Positions 1 through 10,400 of a stretch of 64,000 nucleotides of DNA are shown here, piece by piece (within the stretch, counting starts at the first letter, position 1; each line of letters opens with the position of its first letter). The DNA is from Flavobacteriales bacterium (lineage in GTDB: Bacteria > Bacteroidota > Bacteroidia > Flavobacteriales_F > PHOS-HE28). Location: the NCBI GenBank assembly GCA_016715995.1, contig JADJXF010000011.1, forward strand, positions 186,001 through 250,000, given 5' to 3'. The translations under genes and the position numbers were made by a program. The notes under the pieces were generated by a model. That model saw only the letters and a program-made list of their open reading frames with translations. It ran no database searches and was not told the DNA's origin.

Positions 1-2
1 TG

Positions 3-575
3 GAGGATATCGGCCTGATGCGCATGCTGCCCGGGATGACGGTCATCGTTCCCGCCGATTATAACCAGACCCGCTTGGCCACCATCGCCATCGCCTCGCA
101 CGATGGGCCCTGTTACCTACGATTCGGGCGGCCGAAATGGCCGGTCTTCCTCCCCAACGACCTCCCCTTCCGTATTGGACAAGCGCAGATCCTGCAGCAA
201 GGAAATGATGTCACGCTGATCGCCTGCGGCCATCTCGTATGGCACGCATTGCTGGCCGCCGAGGAGTTGTCTCGGGCCGGGGTGAAGGCCGAGGTGATCA
301 ACATGCACACGATCAAGCCGTTGGATGCGGATGCCGTGATCGCATCGGCAAGCAAGACCGGCTGCGTGGTCACCTGTGAGGAACACAATCGGCACGGTGG
401 ATTGGGCGATGCCCTGGCGCAAGTGCTGGAATTGCGCATGCCCGCACCGCAGGAGTTCGTTGCGGTGAACGATACGTTCGGCGAGAGCGGCACCCCGGAT
501 CAATTGCTCGCGAAGTACGGCCTCGGTCCGTCCGACATCGTGGCCGCGGCGAAACGGGCCATGAGCCGGAAGTAG
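3..575 (+). CDS. Transketolase, C-terminal half (5' end outside window)
   Basis: This is the 3' part of a transketolase of the split (two-subunit) or full-length kind; the frame is open from base 3, so the start lies upstream. The visible protein has the end of the pyrimidine-binding domain (MLPGMTVIVPAD, then YLRFGRPK) and the whole transketolase C-terminal domain, with the characteristic VINMHTIKPLDADAV stretch and an EEHNRHGGLGDALAQ motif. The family moves two-carbon ketol units between sugar phosphates in the pentose phosphate pathway using thiamine diphosphate. Whether the N-terminal subunit is a separate gene cannot be seen here. The next gene starts 53 bases downstream in the same direction. 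Confidence 0.93.
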   Translation, partial: EDIGLMRMLPGMTVIVPADYNQTRLATIAIASHDGPCYLRFGRPKWPVFLPNDLPFRIGQAQILQQGNDVTLIACGHLVWHALLAAEELSRAGVKAEVINMHTIKPLDADAVIASASKTGCVVTCEEHNRHGGLGDALAQVLELRMPAPQEFVAVNDTFGESGTPDQLLAKYGLGPSDIVAAAKRAMSRK

Positions 576-628
576 TCCGGCCTTTTCAACAATGCCCGCA
601 GGCGTTCACCGACAAGCGTGACCGGAGC

Positions 629-1234
629 ATGGGCGAATTCTCCGATGCCGAACTGTTGGCGCTGTACCGCAAGGAGGAGAGCCGCAATTACGCGTTCAAC
701 CTATTGGTCCGTCAGTATCAGCGGCGGTTGTATGCCTTCATCCGCCGCATGGTGACCGACCATGACGAGGCCCAGGACGTGCTGCAGAACACCTTCATCA
801 AGGCGTGGAAAGGCCTGGATCGCTTCCGGGAGGAATCCCAACTGTACAGCTGGCTCTACCGCATCGCGCACAACGAATGCCTGAGCCATCTGCGCCGCCA
901 GCGCCGGCATCTCTTCGTGAGCGATGCGAAGGCGATCGAGCGCCTGACCACCACCCTGGACAGCAGCGAGCACTTCAGCGGCGATGCCATCCAGCGACGA
1001 TTGCAGGCCGCCGTGCTCCGATTGCCGGACAAGCAGCGGGCGGTGTTCATCATGAAGTATTTCGAGGGGCTGAAATACGAGGAGATGAGCACGGCGACCG
1101 GTACCAGCGTTGGGGCCTTGAAGAGCAGCTACCACATCGCGGTTAAGAAGATCGAACAATGGCTGGTGATGGATCAAACCAAGGATGCACCCCAGGCATC
1201 CAAGAGCCCGACGAGCGATGACAAAACACGCTGA
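629..1234 (+). CDS. ECF-type RNA polymerase sigma factor
   Basis: This 201-residue protein has the sigma-70 region 2 (NLLVRQYQRRLYAFIRR, then DEAQDVLQNTFIKAW) and region 4 (LPDKQRAVFIMKYFEGLKYEEMS, followed by a helix-turn-helix and SYHIAVKKIE) of an extracytoplasmic-function sigma factor, and no region 1 or 3. The family redirects RNA polymerase to a small regulon when a membrane partner releases it. The next gene begins inside its 3' end (17-base overlap) and encodes a single-span membrane protein, and the one after encodes a Spy/CpxP-like exported protein, so the three probably form one envelope-stress operon. The assignment to a regulon is inference. Confidence 0.93.
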   Translation: MGEFSDAELLALYRKEESRNYAFNLLVRQYQRRLYAFIRRMVTDHDEAQDVLQNTFIKAWKGLDRFREESQLYSWLYRIAHNECLSHLRRQRRHLFVSDAKAIERLTTTLDSSEHFSGDAIQRRLQAAVLRLPDKQRAVFIMKYFEGLKYEEMSTATGTSVGALKSSYHIAVKKIEQWLVMDQTKDAPQASKSPTSDDKTR

Positions 1235-1673
1235 ATACGACCCCTTGGACGAGGCCCCGATCTTGCGCGCCATCCCAAAGGAGGCCCCCTTCGTGGTGCC
1301 GGTAGGATTCTTCGACCGCTTTCCCACCCAGGTGCAGGCCGCTGTGGCACGGCCGCAGCAGACTACTGTGTGGATGCGCTTGCTGGCTCATCGCTGGTCA
1401 CGTCCGGCCTTCGGTGCCGTGGTGGGTCTTGCGCTGGTAGGCGGCGTGCTGCTGCTCAATCGCACAGCGCCAACGCCGATGGCGGATGCTAGCGAAAGCA
1501 CAGCCACCTGGTACTTGGACGACGACTTGCGAAATGATTCGGAGCTGTTGGCCGAGTTGCAGTCAACCAACGGATCACCCGGTGTGCAGCATGACCTCGA
1601 CCTGGATGAGTTGACCGCCTACCTCGTAGACCACAACGACCTTCCCTTGGACCTCATCACGGAACTGCAATGA
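1218..1673 (+). CDS. Single-pass membrane protein, candidate anti-sigma partner
   Basis: The 151-residue product starts at an ATG 17 bases before the end of the sigma gene; an upstream in-frame start would push the overlap further and adds no recognisable sequence. It has a cytosolic N-terminal part (about 65 residues), one transmembrane helix near residues 70-87 (AVVGLALVGGVLLL) and an acidic C-terminal part ending in a LDELTAYLVDHNDLPLDLITEL segment. It shows no zinc-binding HxxxCxxC motif of a classical ZAS anti-sigma factor. Position, topology and translational coupling fit a sigma-regulator role, but no family was recognised from sequence. Confidence 0.75.
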   Translation: MTKHAEYDPLDEAPILRAIPKEAPFVVPVGFFDRFPTQVQAAVARPQQTTVWMRLLAHRWSRPAFGAVVGLALVGGVLLLNRTAPTPMADASESTATWYLDDDLRNDSELLAELQSTNGSPGVQHDLDLDELTAYLVDHNDLPLDLITELQ

Positions 1674-2167
1674 GCCCCCGCAACCTCTTGACCGCGCTTC
1701 TCGTCGCCTCGGCTGCAATCGCTTTGGCGCAACCGCCTAGCCCCCCTCCGCACATCTCGCCTGAGAAATTGAAGGAATTGCGGGCACAGAAAGCCGCCTA
1801 CCTCACAAGCAAGATTTCCCTCTCGGTGGAAGAAGCCCAGCAGTTCTGGCCCGTCTATAACAAGTTCGATGAGGAAACCGATGCCATGCGCCGTGAATTG
1901 GGCGATATGGACCGCGACCTCCGCAAGAAGGGCGATCTGACGGACGCGGATGCCACTGCCCTCATGGAGAAGGAGGTATCCAATCGGCAGAAGGAAGTGG
2001 ACCTAATGCGCAAGTTCCACGCGGATGGCAAGCGGATCATCGGTGCGAAGCGCATGGTGGAACTGGGGCGGGCGGAGCGGGAATTCCACCGCGAGGTGGT
2101 GCGCCGATTCCAGGAGCGGAAAGAGGAGCGGGATGGAAGGCCCGGCCCGCCACCCGGTCGGCGGTAA
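1670..2167 (+). CDS. Exported Spy/CpxP-like periplasmic helical protein
   Basis: The start ATGA overlaps the stop of the preceding gene by 4 bases, so translation is coupled. The 165-residue product has a signal peptide (LLTALLVASAAIALAQ) and then an almost wholly helical, highly charged region with a FWPVYNKFDEE segment, typical of the short periplasmic sensors encoded beside ECF sigma factors in Bacteroidota. The C-terminus is Arg/Pro-rich (RPGPPPGRR). In the Spy/CpxP/CnrX group such proteins sense metals or misfolded proteins; here no metal ligands stand out, so only a general envelope-sensor role is inferred. Confidence 0.8.
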   Translation: MSPRNLLTALLVASAAIALAQPPSPPPHISPEKLKELRAQKAAYLTSKISLSVEEAQQFWPVYNKFDEETDAMRRELGDMDRDLRKKGDLTDADATALMEKEVSNRQKEVDLMRKFHADGKRIIGAKRMVELGRAEREFHREVVRRFQERKEERDGRPGPPPGRR

Positions 2168-2214
2168 CCAGCCTCGGTCGAACTTCGTGACGTCCTTGGG
2201 CAGTAACCGCGACC

Positions 2215-3414
2215 ATGGAGCGCCTCCACGATTCATTCCTGAAGCACCTGGCGCAGACCAGCGCTACGCCCCTCGCCTTGGACATCGTCAGCGCACAGGG
2301 TTGCTGGCTCACCACACGTGACGGTCGTTGCTACTTGGACCTGGTTGCAGGTTTGGCCGTGAACAATGTGGGCCATCGCCATCCGCGTGTGGTGCAGGCC
2401 ATCCGGGAACAGAGCGAGCGTTACCTGCACGTGATCCCCTATGGCGAGTTCATCCAGGAGCCGCAGGTCCGTTTCGCGGAACGGCTGGCAGGGCTGCTTC
2501 CCGATGGGCTGGATTGCGTCTACTTCGTGAACAGCGGCACGGAAGCCATTGAAGCGGCGCTGAAGCTGGCCAAGCGCGCCACGGGCCGTACGCGGCTCAT
2601 CGGCTGCCGGAAGAGCTACCATGGCAGCACCCACGGTTCCCTGAGCCTCACGGACAATGAGGCGAAGAAGTACCGGAACCGGCCCTTGCTCCCGGACGTG
2701 GACCATATCCGTTTCAATGACCCGGCCGAATTGTCCCGGATCGACCACCGGGCAGCAGCAGTGGTTGTGGAGCCGGTGCAGGGTGATGCGGGCATCCGTG
2801 TGCCGGATGTGGCGTGGATCCGGAGCCTGCGACAACGATGTGATGAGGTGGGCGCTTTGCTCGTATTCGATGAGGTGCAGACTGGGTTCGGGCGCACCGG
2901 AAAGCGATTCGCCTTCGAGCATTTCGGGGTGGCGCCGGACATCCTGGTGCTCGGCAAGGCGTTGGGCGGCGGCCTGCCCATGGGCGCTTTCATCAGTTCC
3001 CAAGAGCGCATGGCGTTGCTCAAGTCCGACCCTGGTCTTGGGCACATCACCACCTTCGGAGGCCATCCGTTGCCCTGCGCGACTGGACTCGCTGCCTTGG
3101 AAGTCCTGGAAGACGAAGGGCTTACTTCTCATTCCGCGGCCATGGGCCAGCGGTTCAAGGAAAGGCTTGTCCATCCGCGTATCCGGGAGGTGCGTGGCCT
3201 CGGCTTGATGCTCGCGGTGGACCTGGGCGATGCCGAACTGGTTCAGCAGGTCGTGCGCGACTGCCTAGACCGGGGCGTACTCGGTTTCTGGTTCTTAAGC
3301 TGCCCTGACGCGTTCCGCATAGCCCCTCCCCTCACCATCACGGCCGAGGAAGTGGACCTGGCTTGCGATGTCATCCTTACCAGCCTCACGGCTATCTCGG
3401 GCAAACAAGAATAA
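2215..3414 (+). CDS. Class III PLP-dependent aminotransferase
   Basis: The 399-residue protein is a complete fold-type I, class III aminotransferase of the acetylornithine/4-aminobutyrate type. Visible marks are NSGTEAIEAALKLAKRATGR (PLP phosphate site, about residues 106-125), YHGSTHGSLS, the FDEVQTGFGRTGK stretch with PLP-contacting Asp219, and LVLGKALGGG with Schiff-base Lys248. The family moves an amino group from an omega-amino donor to 2-oxoglutarate. The substrate cannot be told from the motifs, and the neighbours (protease downstream, sigma operon upstream) do not help. Confidence 0.93.
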   Translation: MERLHDSFLKHLAQTSATPLALDIVSAQGCWLTTRDGRCYLDLVAGLAVNNVGHRHPRVVQAIREQSERYLHVIPYGEFIQEPQVRFAERLAGLLPDGLDCVYFVNSGTEAIEAALKLAKRATGRTRLIGCRKSYHGSTHGSLSLTDNEAKKYRNRPLLPDVDHIRFNDPAELSRIDHRAAAVVVEPVQGDAGIRVPDVAWIRSLRQRCDEVGALLVFDEVQTGFGRTGKRFAFEHFGVAPDILVLGKALGGGLPMGAFISSQERMALLKSDPGLGHITTFGGHPLPCATGLAALEVLEDEGLTSHSAAMGQRFKERLVHPRIREVRGLGLMLAVDLGDAELVQQVVRDCLDRGVLGFWFLSCPDAFRIAPPLTITAEEVDLACDVILTSLTAISGKQE

Positions 3415-3571
3415 CGACGTTATAAACAGGGCTTTCCAAGGGTAAGCAGCGGGCCAGCACCAGCCTATTTCCGCACTGGGAGCGACTTCCACCCTAGGTG
3501 CCCTGGTCTCATCCAAGGCGACGGCCACAACGGTCCAAGGAACGGCTGAACAGGGCGATCGCTCCGACGTT

Positions 3572-3579
3572 TATCTTGC
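3572..3579 (+). promoter_or_regulatory. Promoter -7 box for the M43 protease gene
   Basis: TATCTTGC lies 33 bases before the chosen ATG and resembles the Bacteroidota sigma-A -7 element TAnnTTTG. It falls before codon 1 of the chosen start but very near an upstream in-frame alternative, which supports starting at 3613. Confidence 0.4.
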
Positions 3580-3612
3580 GTGCCACCAAAACAGGTCAAT
3601 CACCCTGAACCG

Positions 3613-6405
3613 ATGAAACGATTCCTACTCGCCACTCTGGCCGCTTGCCTACTCACCCCCTTCGTGTGGGCACAGGAGCCCATCACGCTCTGCGCCACCG
3701 ACCTCATGCGCGCCCGAGCCATCGCCGAGGACCCCACTTATCTGGAGCGTGAAGCAGAGTTCTTTAGCGAACTCGACCAACTCATCTTGAACAGCGCGCA
3801 GCAGCGCGATGATGAGGTTTACGTGATCCCCGTGGTGTTCCACATCATGCATCTGAATGGTCGTGAGAACATCACGAACGAGCAGATCCTGAATGCCATG
3901 GACATCCTGAACCGGGACTACGACAAGCGGAACGCGGATACGATTTCGGTGCATCCGTCCATGCGGGCGCGCATCGCCGACATGGACATCGACTTCAAGC
4001 TTGCCACACGCGACCCGCTCGGCAACTGCACCAACGGCATCGTCCGCCACCGCTCTGCGGAAACCCTTCGCGGTGAGAGCACCTCAAAGCCCAATCCGTG
4101 GCCCCGGAGCAAGTACATGAACATCTGGGTGGTGGATCGCATCCTGAGCGGAGCAGCCGGATATTTCACCTACGGCGGCGTCAACTGGCAGGACGGTATC
4201 GTGATCCTTCATGATTACGTGGGTTCGATCGGCACCGGGCAGGTGGGCCGGTCGCGCGCACTCACCCATGAGGTGGGCCATTACTTGAGCCTTAGTCACG
4301 TGTGGGGCAGCAACAACGGCGTTCCTGATCCCGATATTCCGGTCTGCGCGATGCAGCTGCTCTGCAGCGATGACGGGGTGGAGGATACGCCATACACACG
4401 TGGGTGGAGCTGCTGCAATGCCTCGAACTGGGATACCCGGCCCTGGGGCGATTGCGACCGGCAGTCCTTCAAGACATTGGTGGACGACACGTATGAGACG
4501 GGAATCCGGTACAGCTTCAATGGCGTTACCACGGGATCCGGAGCCACCGATCCCACTCCAGTGCCCGTTGTGGTGGATTCCATCGATCTGGCGACCATGC
4601 GCATCCAAGGCAGTTCCTTCTCCGCAGTGGGCGTCTCAACCAATTCCAGCCAGAACGGACGCTTCGCCTTCACCGGTTGGGACACTGGCGCTAGCGACGG
4701 GGAGATTGATTTTGCCAACCTCACAGGCGCAATCAACACCGGCGACTACTATCAGTTCACCATCACCCCGGTCGTGGAGCAGCAGTCGAGCATCTATAGC
4801 TTCACCTTCACAGTTGGCCGGAATGACCAGGGTCCACGCACGTTCGCTGTGCGCTCCAGTGCGAACAATTATGCCTCGAACCTGCCAGTGGCCGGTTCGG
4901 GCATCGCTGTGCAGACCGGCAACGTGGCATTCATCACGGATGATTTGACGGACGAGTTCACTGTGACGATCGATCCACCCACCGGTGGGTACACCAACCT
5001 GGAGCAACTCATCACCTTCCGCATCTATGCCTGGAACAGTGAGGATGCAGCGGGCAGCTTCATCGTTGATGATGTGGAAGTTGCCGGCCGGTCGGCCACG
5101 ATTGAGAACGTGGAGAATTACATGGAGTACTCGTACTGCTCGAAGATGTTCACCGAGGGTCAGCGCACACGCGCTCGGGCCGCGCTGCAGTCCACCACGA
5201 CGCAACGGGCGAACCTGTGGACCGAGGAGAACCTTTCATCGACCGGTTTGACGGTTGGCGCTGAGCTATCCTGCCCGCCGCAGGCCGATTTCTATGCCCA
5301 GGTCGGAACGGACCCCGCCAATCCAGCCATTCCCTTCGCGCCGTACTCCTGCACCAATACCAATGTCCGATTCTACGACAACACCGCGCTGTCCTTCCCC
5401 ACGGAGTGGTCCTGGACCTTCCAAGATGGCACCCCCGCCACCAGCAACCAGCGGAATCCCACGGTTCAGTTCTCCTCCACGGGCTGGAAAACCGTGACGC
5501 TGACCGTGACGAATGCTAACGGCAGCAGCACGAAGACCGATTCCTATGCGGTGCACATCGGAGGCCCGGATGCTGCCATTGCACCCCATTACGAGAGCTT
5601 CGAGCAGATGCAGGGCGAGGATCCCTTCCCGTTCACCGCCTTCAATTACGAGGACAACTTCACGCAGTTCCGCCGCTTCACCGGCGGTGGTGCCACGGGC
5701 AATGCCTGCGTGTGGCTCAACAGCGGCAGCCGCAACCAGCTCGATTTCATCGACCCGGACAACGTGGGTGACTACGATGATTTCATCACCCCGCTTTACA
5801 ACCTCTCCGGTGCCCCCAGCGCGACCTTGTCGTTCCGCTATGCCTACAGCACGAACACCACCGTGGTCGCTGATATCTCCGAGCTCCTCGACATTGATTC
5901 CAGCACCGATTGCGGTCGCACGTGGTTGGATCGCGCCACCATCACCGGCACGCAACTGGTGACCAATGGCACCAGCGCCGCCGTTCCGCCGCAGAACTGG
6001 ACCCTCCGCACCATCAGCCTGCCGGGTTCGGTGATGAGCCAGAATGTGCGCTTCCGCTTCCGTTTCGTCAGCAGTTCGTGGTCGAACAACCTCTACATCG
6101 ACGATATCTGGATCGGTGTCCCGGTCGGGATCAATGAACTGGGCGCCGACGGTTTCATCTCGCTCTACCCGAATCCCTCGAACGACCAGTTCAATGTGCA
6201 GGTGGCCGGCATGGAGTCCTCTCCTACCGAGATTACCATCACGGACATGCGGGGCGCGGTGGTCTTCCGCAAGACCTTCCAGCCTCAGGGCGGCGCGAGC
6301 ATCGAGATCAGCGGTCATGAGATCGGCCTGGCCGAGGGCATGTACCTGCTGCGTGCGCAGAATGCCTTGGGCAGCAGCGGGCAGAAGCTCGTGATGAACC
6401 ACTAG
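3613..6405 (+). CDS. Secreted M43 (pappalysin-type) metalloprotease with PKD domain and T9SS sorting domain
   Basis: The 930-residue product starts at the ATG giving a clean signal peptide (MKRFLLATLAACLLTPFVWAQ). Its M43 catalytic domain carries the zinc motif HEVGHYLSLSH with ligands His219, His223, His229 and catalytic Glu220. The Met-turn (NYMEYSYC, Met504) is separated from it by about 200 residues of beta-sandwich-like sequence (about 294-495), longer than usual for the family. A PKD domain (ATSNQRNPTVQF...GWKTVTLTVTN) follows near residues 600-660, then a second beta domain, and a type A T9SS C-terminal domain (SLYPNPSNDQFNV...GMYLLRAQ). It is expected to be exported across both membranes by T9SS and anchored or released at the surface. 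Confidence 0.93.
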   Translation: MKRFLLATLAACLLTPFVWAQEPITLCATDLMRARAIAEDPTYLEREAEFFSELDQLILNSAQQRDDEVYVIPVVFHIMHLNGRENITNEQILNAMDILNRDYDKRNADTISVHPSMRARIADMDIDFKLATRDPLGNCTNGIVRHRSAETLRGESTSKPNPWPRSKYMNIWVVDRILSGAAGYFTYGGVNWQDGIVILHDYVGSIGTGQVGRSRALTHEVGHYLSLSHVWGSNNGVPDPDIPVCAMQLLCSDDGVEDTPYTRGWSCCNASNWDTRPWGDCDRQSFKTLVDDTYETGIRYSFNGVTTGSGATDPTPVPVVVDSIDLATMRIQGSSFSAVGVSTNSSQNGRFAFTGWDTGASDGEIDFANLTGAINTGDYYQFTITPVVEQQSSIYSFTFTVGRNDQGPRTFAVRSSANNYASNLPVAGSGIAVQTGNVAFITDDLTDEFTVTIDPPTGGYTNLEQLITFRIYAWNSEDAAGSFIVDDVEVAGRSATIENVENYMEYSYCSKMFTEGQRTRARAALQSTTTQRANLWTEENLSSTGLTVGAELSCPPQADFYAQVGTDPANPAIPFAPYSCTNTNVRFYDNTALSFPTEWSWTFQDGTPATSNQRNPTVQFSSTGWKTVTLTVTNANGSSTKTDSYAVHIGGPDAAIAPHYESFEQMQGEDPFPFTAFNYEDNFTQFRRFTGGGATGNACVWLNSGSRNQLDFIDPDNVGDYDDFITPLYNLSGAPSATLSFRYAYSTNTTVVADISELLDIDSSTDCGRTWLDRATITGTQLVTNGTSAAVPPQNWTLRTISLPGSVMSQNVRFRFRFVSSSWSNNLYIDDIWIGVPVGINELGADGFISLYPNPSNDQFNVQVAGMESSPTEITITDMRGAVVFRKTFQPQGGASIEISGHEIGLAEGMYLLRAQNALGSSGQKLVMNH

Positions 6406-6418
6406 GAGCTTTCAAGAA

Positions 6419-6456
6419 GAGAGGCCGCTCCGTCTGGGGGCGGCCTCTTTTCTTTT
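6419..6456 (+). terminator. Rho-independent terminator after the M43 protease
   Basis: GAGGCCGC (6421-6428) pairs with GCGGCCTC (6440-6447) and is followed by a T-rich tract (TTTTCTTTT). It begins 13 bases after the stop codon. Confidence 0.88.
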
Positions 6457-6589
6457 GGGATATACATGGGGAAGACGATGCAGCGAAATGAACCGCAGTC
6501 TACCGAACACATTCATTCTCAAGTCAAGAATGGTCCAGAGGAGCGCGCTGAACCCGGGACACATCTGGTGCTTCTACCAAGCAACGACC

Positions 6590-7219
6590 ATGGTTCGATT
6601 AGTACTCAATGCCTTGGTGGGATATGCTATTCTCGCCAGCGGTTGTCAAAGCAATAGGGAGATCGACACCCCTGAACAATCGACCGCACCTGTCCGGATG
6701 CGTTGTTCACCCGAGGCACTTGCGCTATATGAAGTGGAAATCGACTATCCCATGACTTCGGATACGTCCTTCACCATCATGCTTCGATCGGACGCTGGTG
6801 TGGAATGCCGCCTGTCATACGAGTTCGATTGCAAGGCACCTGTTTCCGCGATACCTCGCCTTCTTATTCGCGACAATTCGTGGGTGTTCCTTTCTCAGAG
6901 CAGCGGCAACTATAGCCGGAGTTTGATTGCTGTAGATCTCGATGATTGCCTCGTGATATATCGAGCGGCGGAGCTATTGTGCATCAGCACGGATCGTGAT
7001 CTTATAGCTCTCTTCGAACATGCTTCCCAGAATCAGCCAAGTGCTGTCCGAATCATGAACTATGTGCAAGAAGAACAGGGTCGGATACCGTTGCCTGGAG
7101 TGCTTTGCGCTGAGGCGATGGCCTGCTTGGACTCAGCCTACTTCACGGCTTACTCGCTGCGGGTGTCCTTCCATGAAGATCCCAATGGGCCAAGTTCGAT
7201 AGCAGAATTGCCATTGTAG
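6590..7219 (+). CDS. Lipoprotein of unknown function
   Basis: The 209-residue product begins at an ATG giving a short lipoprotein signal (MVRLVLNALVGYAILASGC) with a lipobox ending at Cys19; longer in-frame starts at 6530 or 6455 would bury the signal. The mature part is mixed alpha/beta with four further Cys residues, and no family was recognised. Base composition is visibly less GC-rich than the flanking protease and CUB genes, and the gene stands alone between the terminators of its neighbours, so it may be a recent acquisition. Confidence 0.65.
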   Translation: MVRLVLNALVGYAILASGCQSNREIDTPEQSTAPVRMRCSPEALALYEVEIDYPMTSDTSFTIMLRSDAGVECRLSYEFDCKAPVSAIPRLLIRDNSWVFLSQSSGNYSRSLIAVDLDDCLVIYRAAELLCISTDRDLIALFEHASQNQPSAVRIMNYVQEEQGRIPLPGVLCAEAMACLDSAYFTAYSLRVSFHEDPNGPSSIAELPL

Positions 7220-7369
7220 TAGCCCCTACTTATGTTGCTGGATCGGTTCCTGGTAAAGCAGGCCTGGTCTTGCCCTCCGGACCGCACTACCGGAGACCAA
7301 TCGCACATGTGCAACATTCGCGCGTTCGCCTTTGCATATGTTCATTCAGCTGCTTAGGCATGGAAATGA

Positions 7370-7397
7370 CGAAGCCCCGGAGCGATCCGGGGCTTCG
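7370..7397 (-). terminator. Hairpin terminator after the CUB-repeat gene
   Basis: CGAAGCCCCGGA (7370-7381), loop GCGA, TCCGGGGCTTCG (7386-7397): a perfect 12-bp stem 20 bases past the stop of the leftward CUB gene. The T-tract on the leftward strand is weak (CATTTCC), so termination strength is uncertain. Confidence 0.7.
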
Positions 7398-7416
7398 CCA
7401 AATAGGATCGGTTGAC

Positions 7417-10400
7417 TCAGCGGGTCACCTGCACGCGCTGCACCCTGGTCCAATCCGAGGTGGCCACCTGAACCATGTACTGTCCGTTCTGGAGCGGCTG
7501 CATGTCGATGCTGTTGGTCGCGCCGCTGGTGATGTTGAGCGATTGCTCGATCACCGTGCGACCGCTCATGTCCATCACGCGCACGCGGACGATGCCGGGG
7601 GCCGCATCGCCCAAGCTCAGGTAGAGCAGGCCATCGGTCGGGTTCGGGTAAACCGCGAACCCGCCTTGGGCGAGGTCCTCCATGCCCACGGCACCGCAGC
7701 CCACGGTCCAGCGCAGCGGCACAAGGGTCTGTCCGTCGTCGCAGGAACCTGCTGCATCCGACTGGATCCGTAAGGTGATCGCATTGCCCGCGTTCTGTGA
7801 ATTCACCGCGAAACCGGTGAGGTTCCCGCCGTTGTTGCCCTGGTAGATGGCTGCAGCGTTCTCGTCCACGCCATTGCAGACCACGATCGGTCGCCGGCGA
7901 GCATGGTGCCTTGGAGGAACGCGATGGTGGTGGGAACAGACTGGGCCGAGCGGTATGTGTACCAGCGGTCCTCGTCGTTCTCGTAGCAGTACTCGTAGTT
8001 GTCGAAGCCGCAGGAGACGATGATGCAGCTATCACTGGGGAACGTGAGTGAATCGCTCAGCCACGTGCAACCCGGTTCGCTGAGATCGGTCACGCCGAAG
8101 ACGGACAGCGCATCGTTGTCGTACGGACCGAACTCATACACGCCGACGGCCGTGACGGTCTGCGACTGGCCGGTGATCACGTTCTCGATCGTCATCCCCT
8201 GAGCGCTGGGTGCCTGGGTGATGATCACCTCCGCCTTGTAGGCCCGGTGGAGGCAGTCGCTGACCAGGTTGTAAGCCACCCCCGGCGCGGAGCAGCCGAT
8301 GCAGGAAACCTGCCATTCCCAAGGGTCATAGGAGGGTCCAGAGGAAGTACAGGACACTGATGGGTCGGTGGTGAGCACCATGTACAGGTTGCCCGAGGTG
8401 CTGGTCACGTTCACCTCGTAATAAGGTGAGCCAGCACTGTTCACCGCGCTGCCTGTCGGTCCCAGGTTGTACGTCAGCGCATTGTCATGCACGAACAGAA
8501 GAGGCGCGCTCGCATCCGGTCCATCGTAGATGTACAGGTCATCCCACGTATTGCTCTCGATGGTACCCCGGTTGAATTGGAGCTGGAGCGTCGCACCGGC
8601 GGATGGAGCCTCCCAGGCCCATGCCCGGTTCTCGTTGTTCGTGTAGCAATACGTCTCCACCAAGGGGGTGCCGCCGCAGAGGATCGTGGGGCAGAGCGGA
8701 TTGACCAATGTGCCCGAGAAGATGTTGCAGAGGCCGTTGGCGTCGTTCTCAATTGAGAGCTGCACCGTGGTTCCCGAGACAAAGGGTCCCACTTGGTAGG
8801 TGCCCACGCTGGTGATGGTCGTCGGCGCAGCACCACCCGTGTTGGTGATCACAGGATCAGGGTCGCTGCCCAGGTCCGTCACGTTCACCGCTACGAAATA
8901 CTGGAAGTTGGCGCAGTCCTGCACGATGCTGAAGGTCGCCGTGGGAGGCACGCAATCCAGGCAATCCACCGAGAACTCCACAGGCACCTGGTTGGCGTTG
9001 GTGGCGCAATCGGTGAAGCCATTGGCCAGCAGGCGGACGGTTAGGCGATGCTCCGGGTTGGTGGTGAAGAAGAACAGCCCGGCCACGTTCTCGGCCGTGC
9101 CATTGCCGGAGTAGATGAGCGGCGCCGTGATGTCGCCACCGTCATATACCTGGATCACATCGCCCACGAAAACGGCGCCTTGGTTGAACAGCACGCCCAA
9201 CGGGAAAGTGCCGGTGCCCTGGAAGTACCAGCGCACATCGTTGTTGTTGGCGTAGCAATAGCTAACATCGTATGGGGTGCCGCACGTGATGAGCTCCGGG
9301 CAGGTGCCGGTATCCGTGAAATTGCCCAAGGAGATGTTGCATAGGCTGTTGCTCTCATGCGCGAGCGTCACGTCTACGATGTCATCCAGATTGAAGGGCC
9401 CGATGGTGGTGATGCCCAGACCGAGGCCACTGGCGGATTGAATGGCCCCGCCATTGACCGTGTATTCCACGGAAACCGTCGAGGCGTCGCCTGTTCCGGT
9501 CACGTCGATATCCAGGCTGAACTGGTCGTTGGCGCAGTCATCCACCACGGCCACCGTGCCCTGCGGCACCGAGCAGTCCAGGCACACCACCTCCCACTCC
9601 CATGAATCGAATTCCGCGTTCGGGAACGGCTCACCGCAATTCACCGAACCATCAGAGGACATCTCCATATAGATGTTGCCAGTGGTGGAGTAGATCTGGA
9701 TCCCGTAGTACTCCGTGAGCGCGTTATTGATTGCGCTGCCCACAGGCCCCAAATTGTAGGTGGCGAAGGTGGTGTGGTCGAACACGAGGGTGCCTGTGGC
9801 ATCCGCTCCATCGTAGATGGTCAAGTGATCCCATGTGTTGCTCTCGATGGTGCCCCGGATGAAGGTCAACCGCAGCGTGCCGCTGCCGACGCTCTGATAG
9901 CCCCAGCTACGGCTATCGTTGGCCACGTAGCAATAGGTCTCATCGAATGCTGGATCCCCACAAACGATGAGGGTGGGGCAATTGCCATTGTCGGTGAAGG
10001 TCCCAAGGCTTACGGTGCAGGCCGGGTCCGACTCGTGCTGCACGAAGATGGAAACGACATCGTTGACGGTGAACGGGCCGAGGACCGTCTCGCCCAAACC
10101 GATGCCGGTCAATTGAACAGGCAATCCCCCGTTCACCGTGTACACGAGCGTAACCGTGAGCCCATCGCCCGTGCTGGTCACGTTCACCGGGATGCTGAAT
10201 TGATTGTTCGGACAATCGTCCACGACAGCGACCGAAGCGATCGGCAGTTGGCAATTCAAGCACTGCACCTCCCATGTCCAGGCCAGGGTTGTCGCATCCA
10301 CGCACGACCCGAACCCATCCGTTGTGAGCTCGATGTGCAAAGCGCCGGTGGTCGATGCAAGCACAAGCCCGGTCAGGTTGAAGTCACCCGTATTCGGGTT

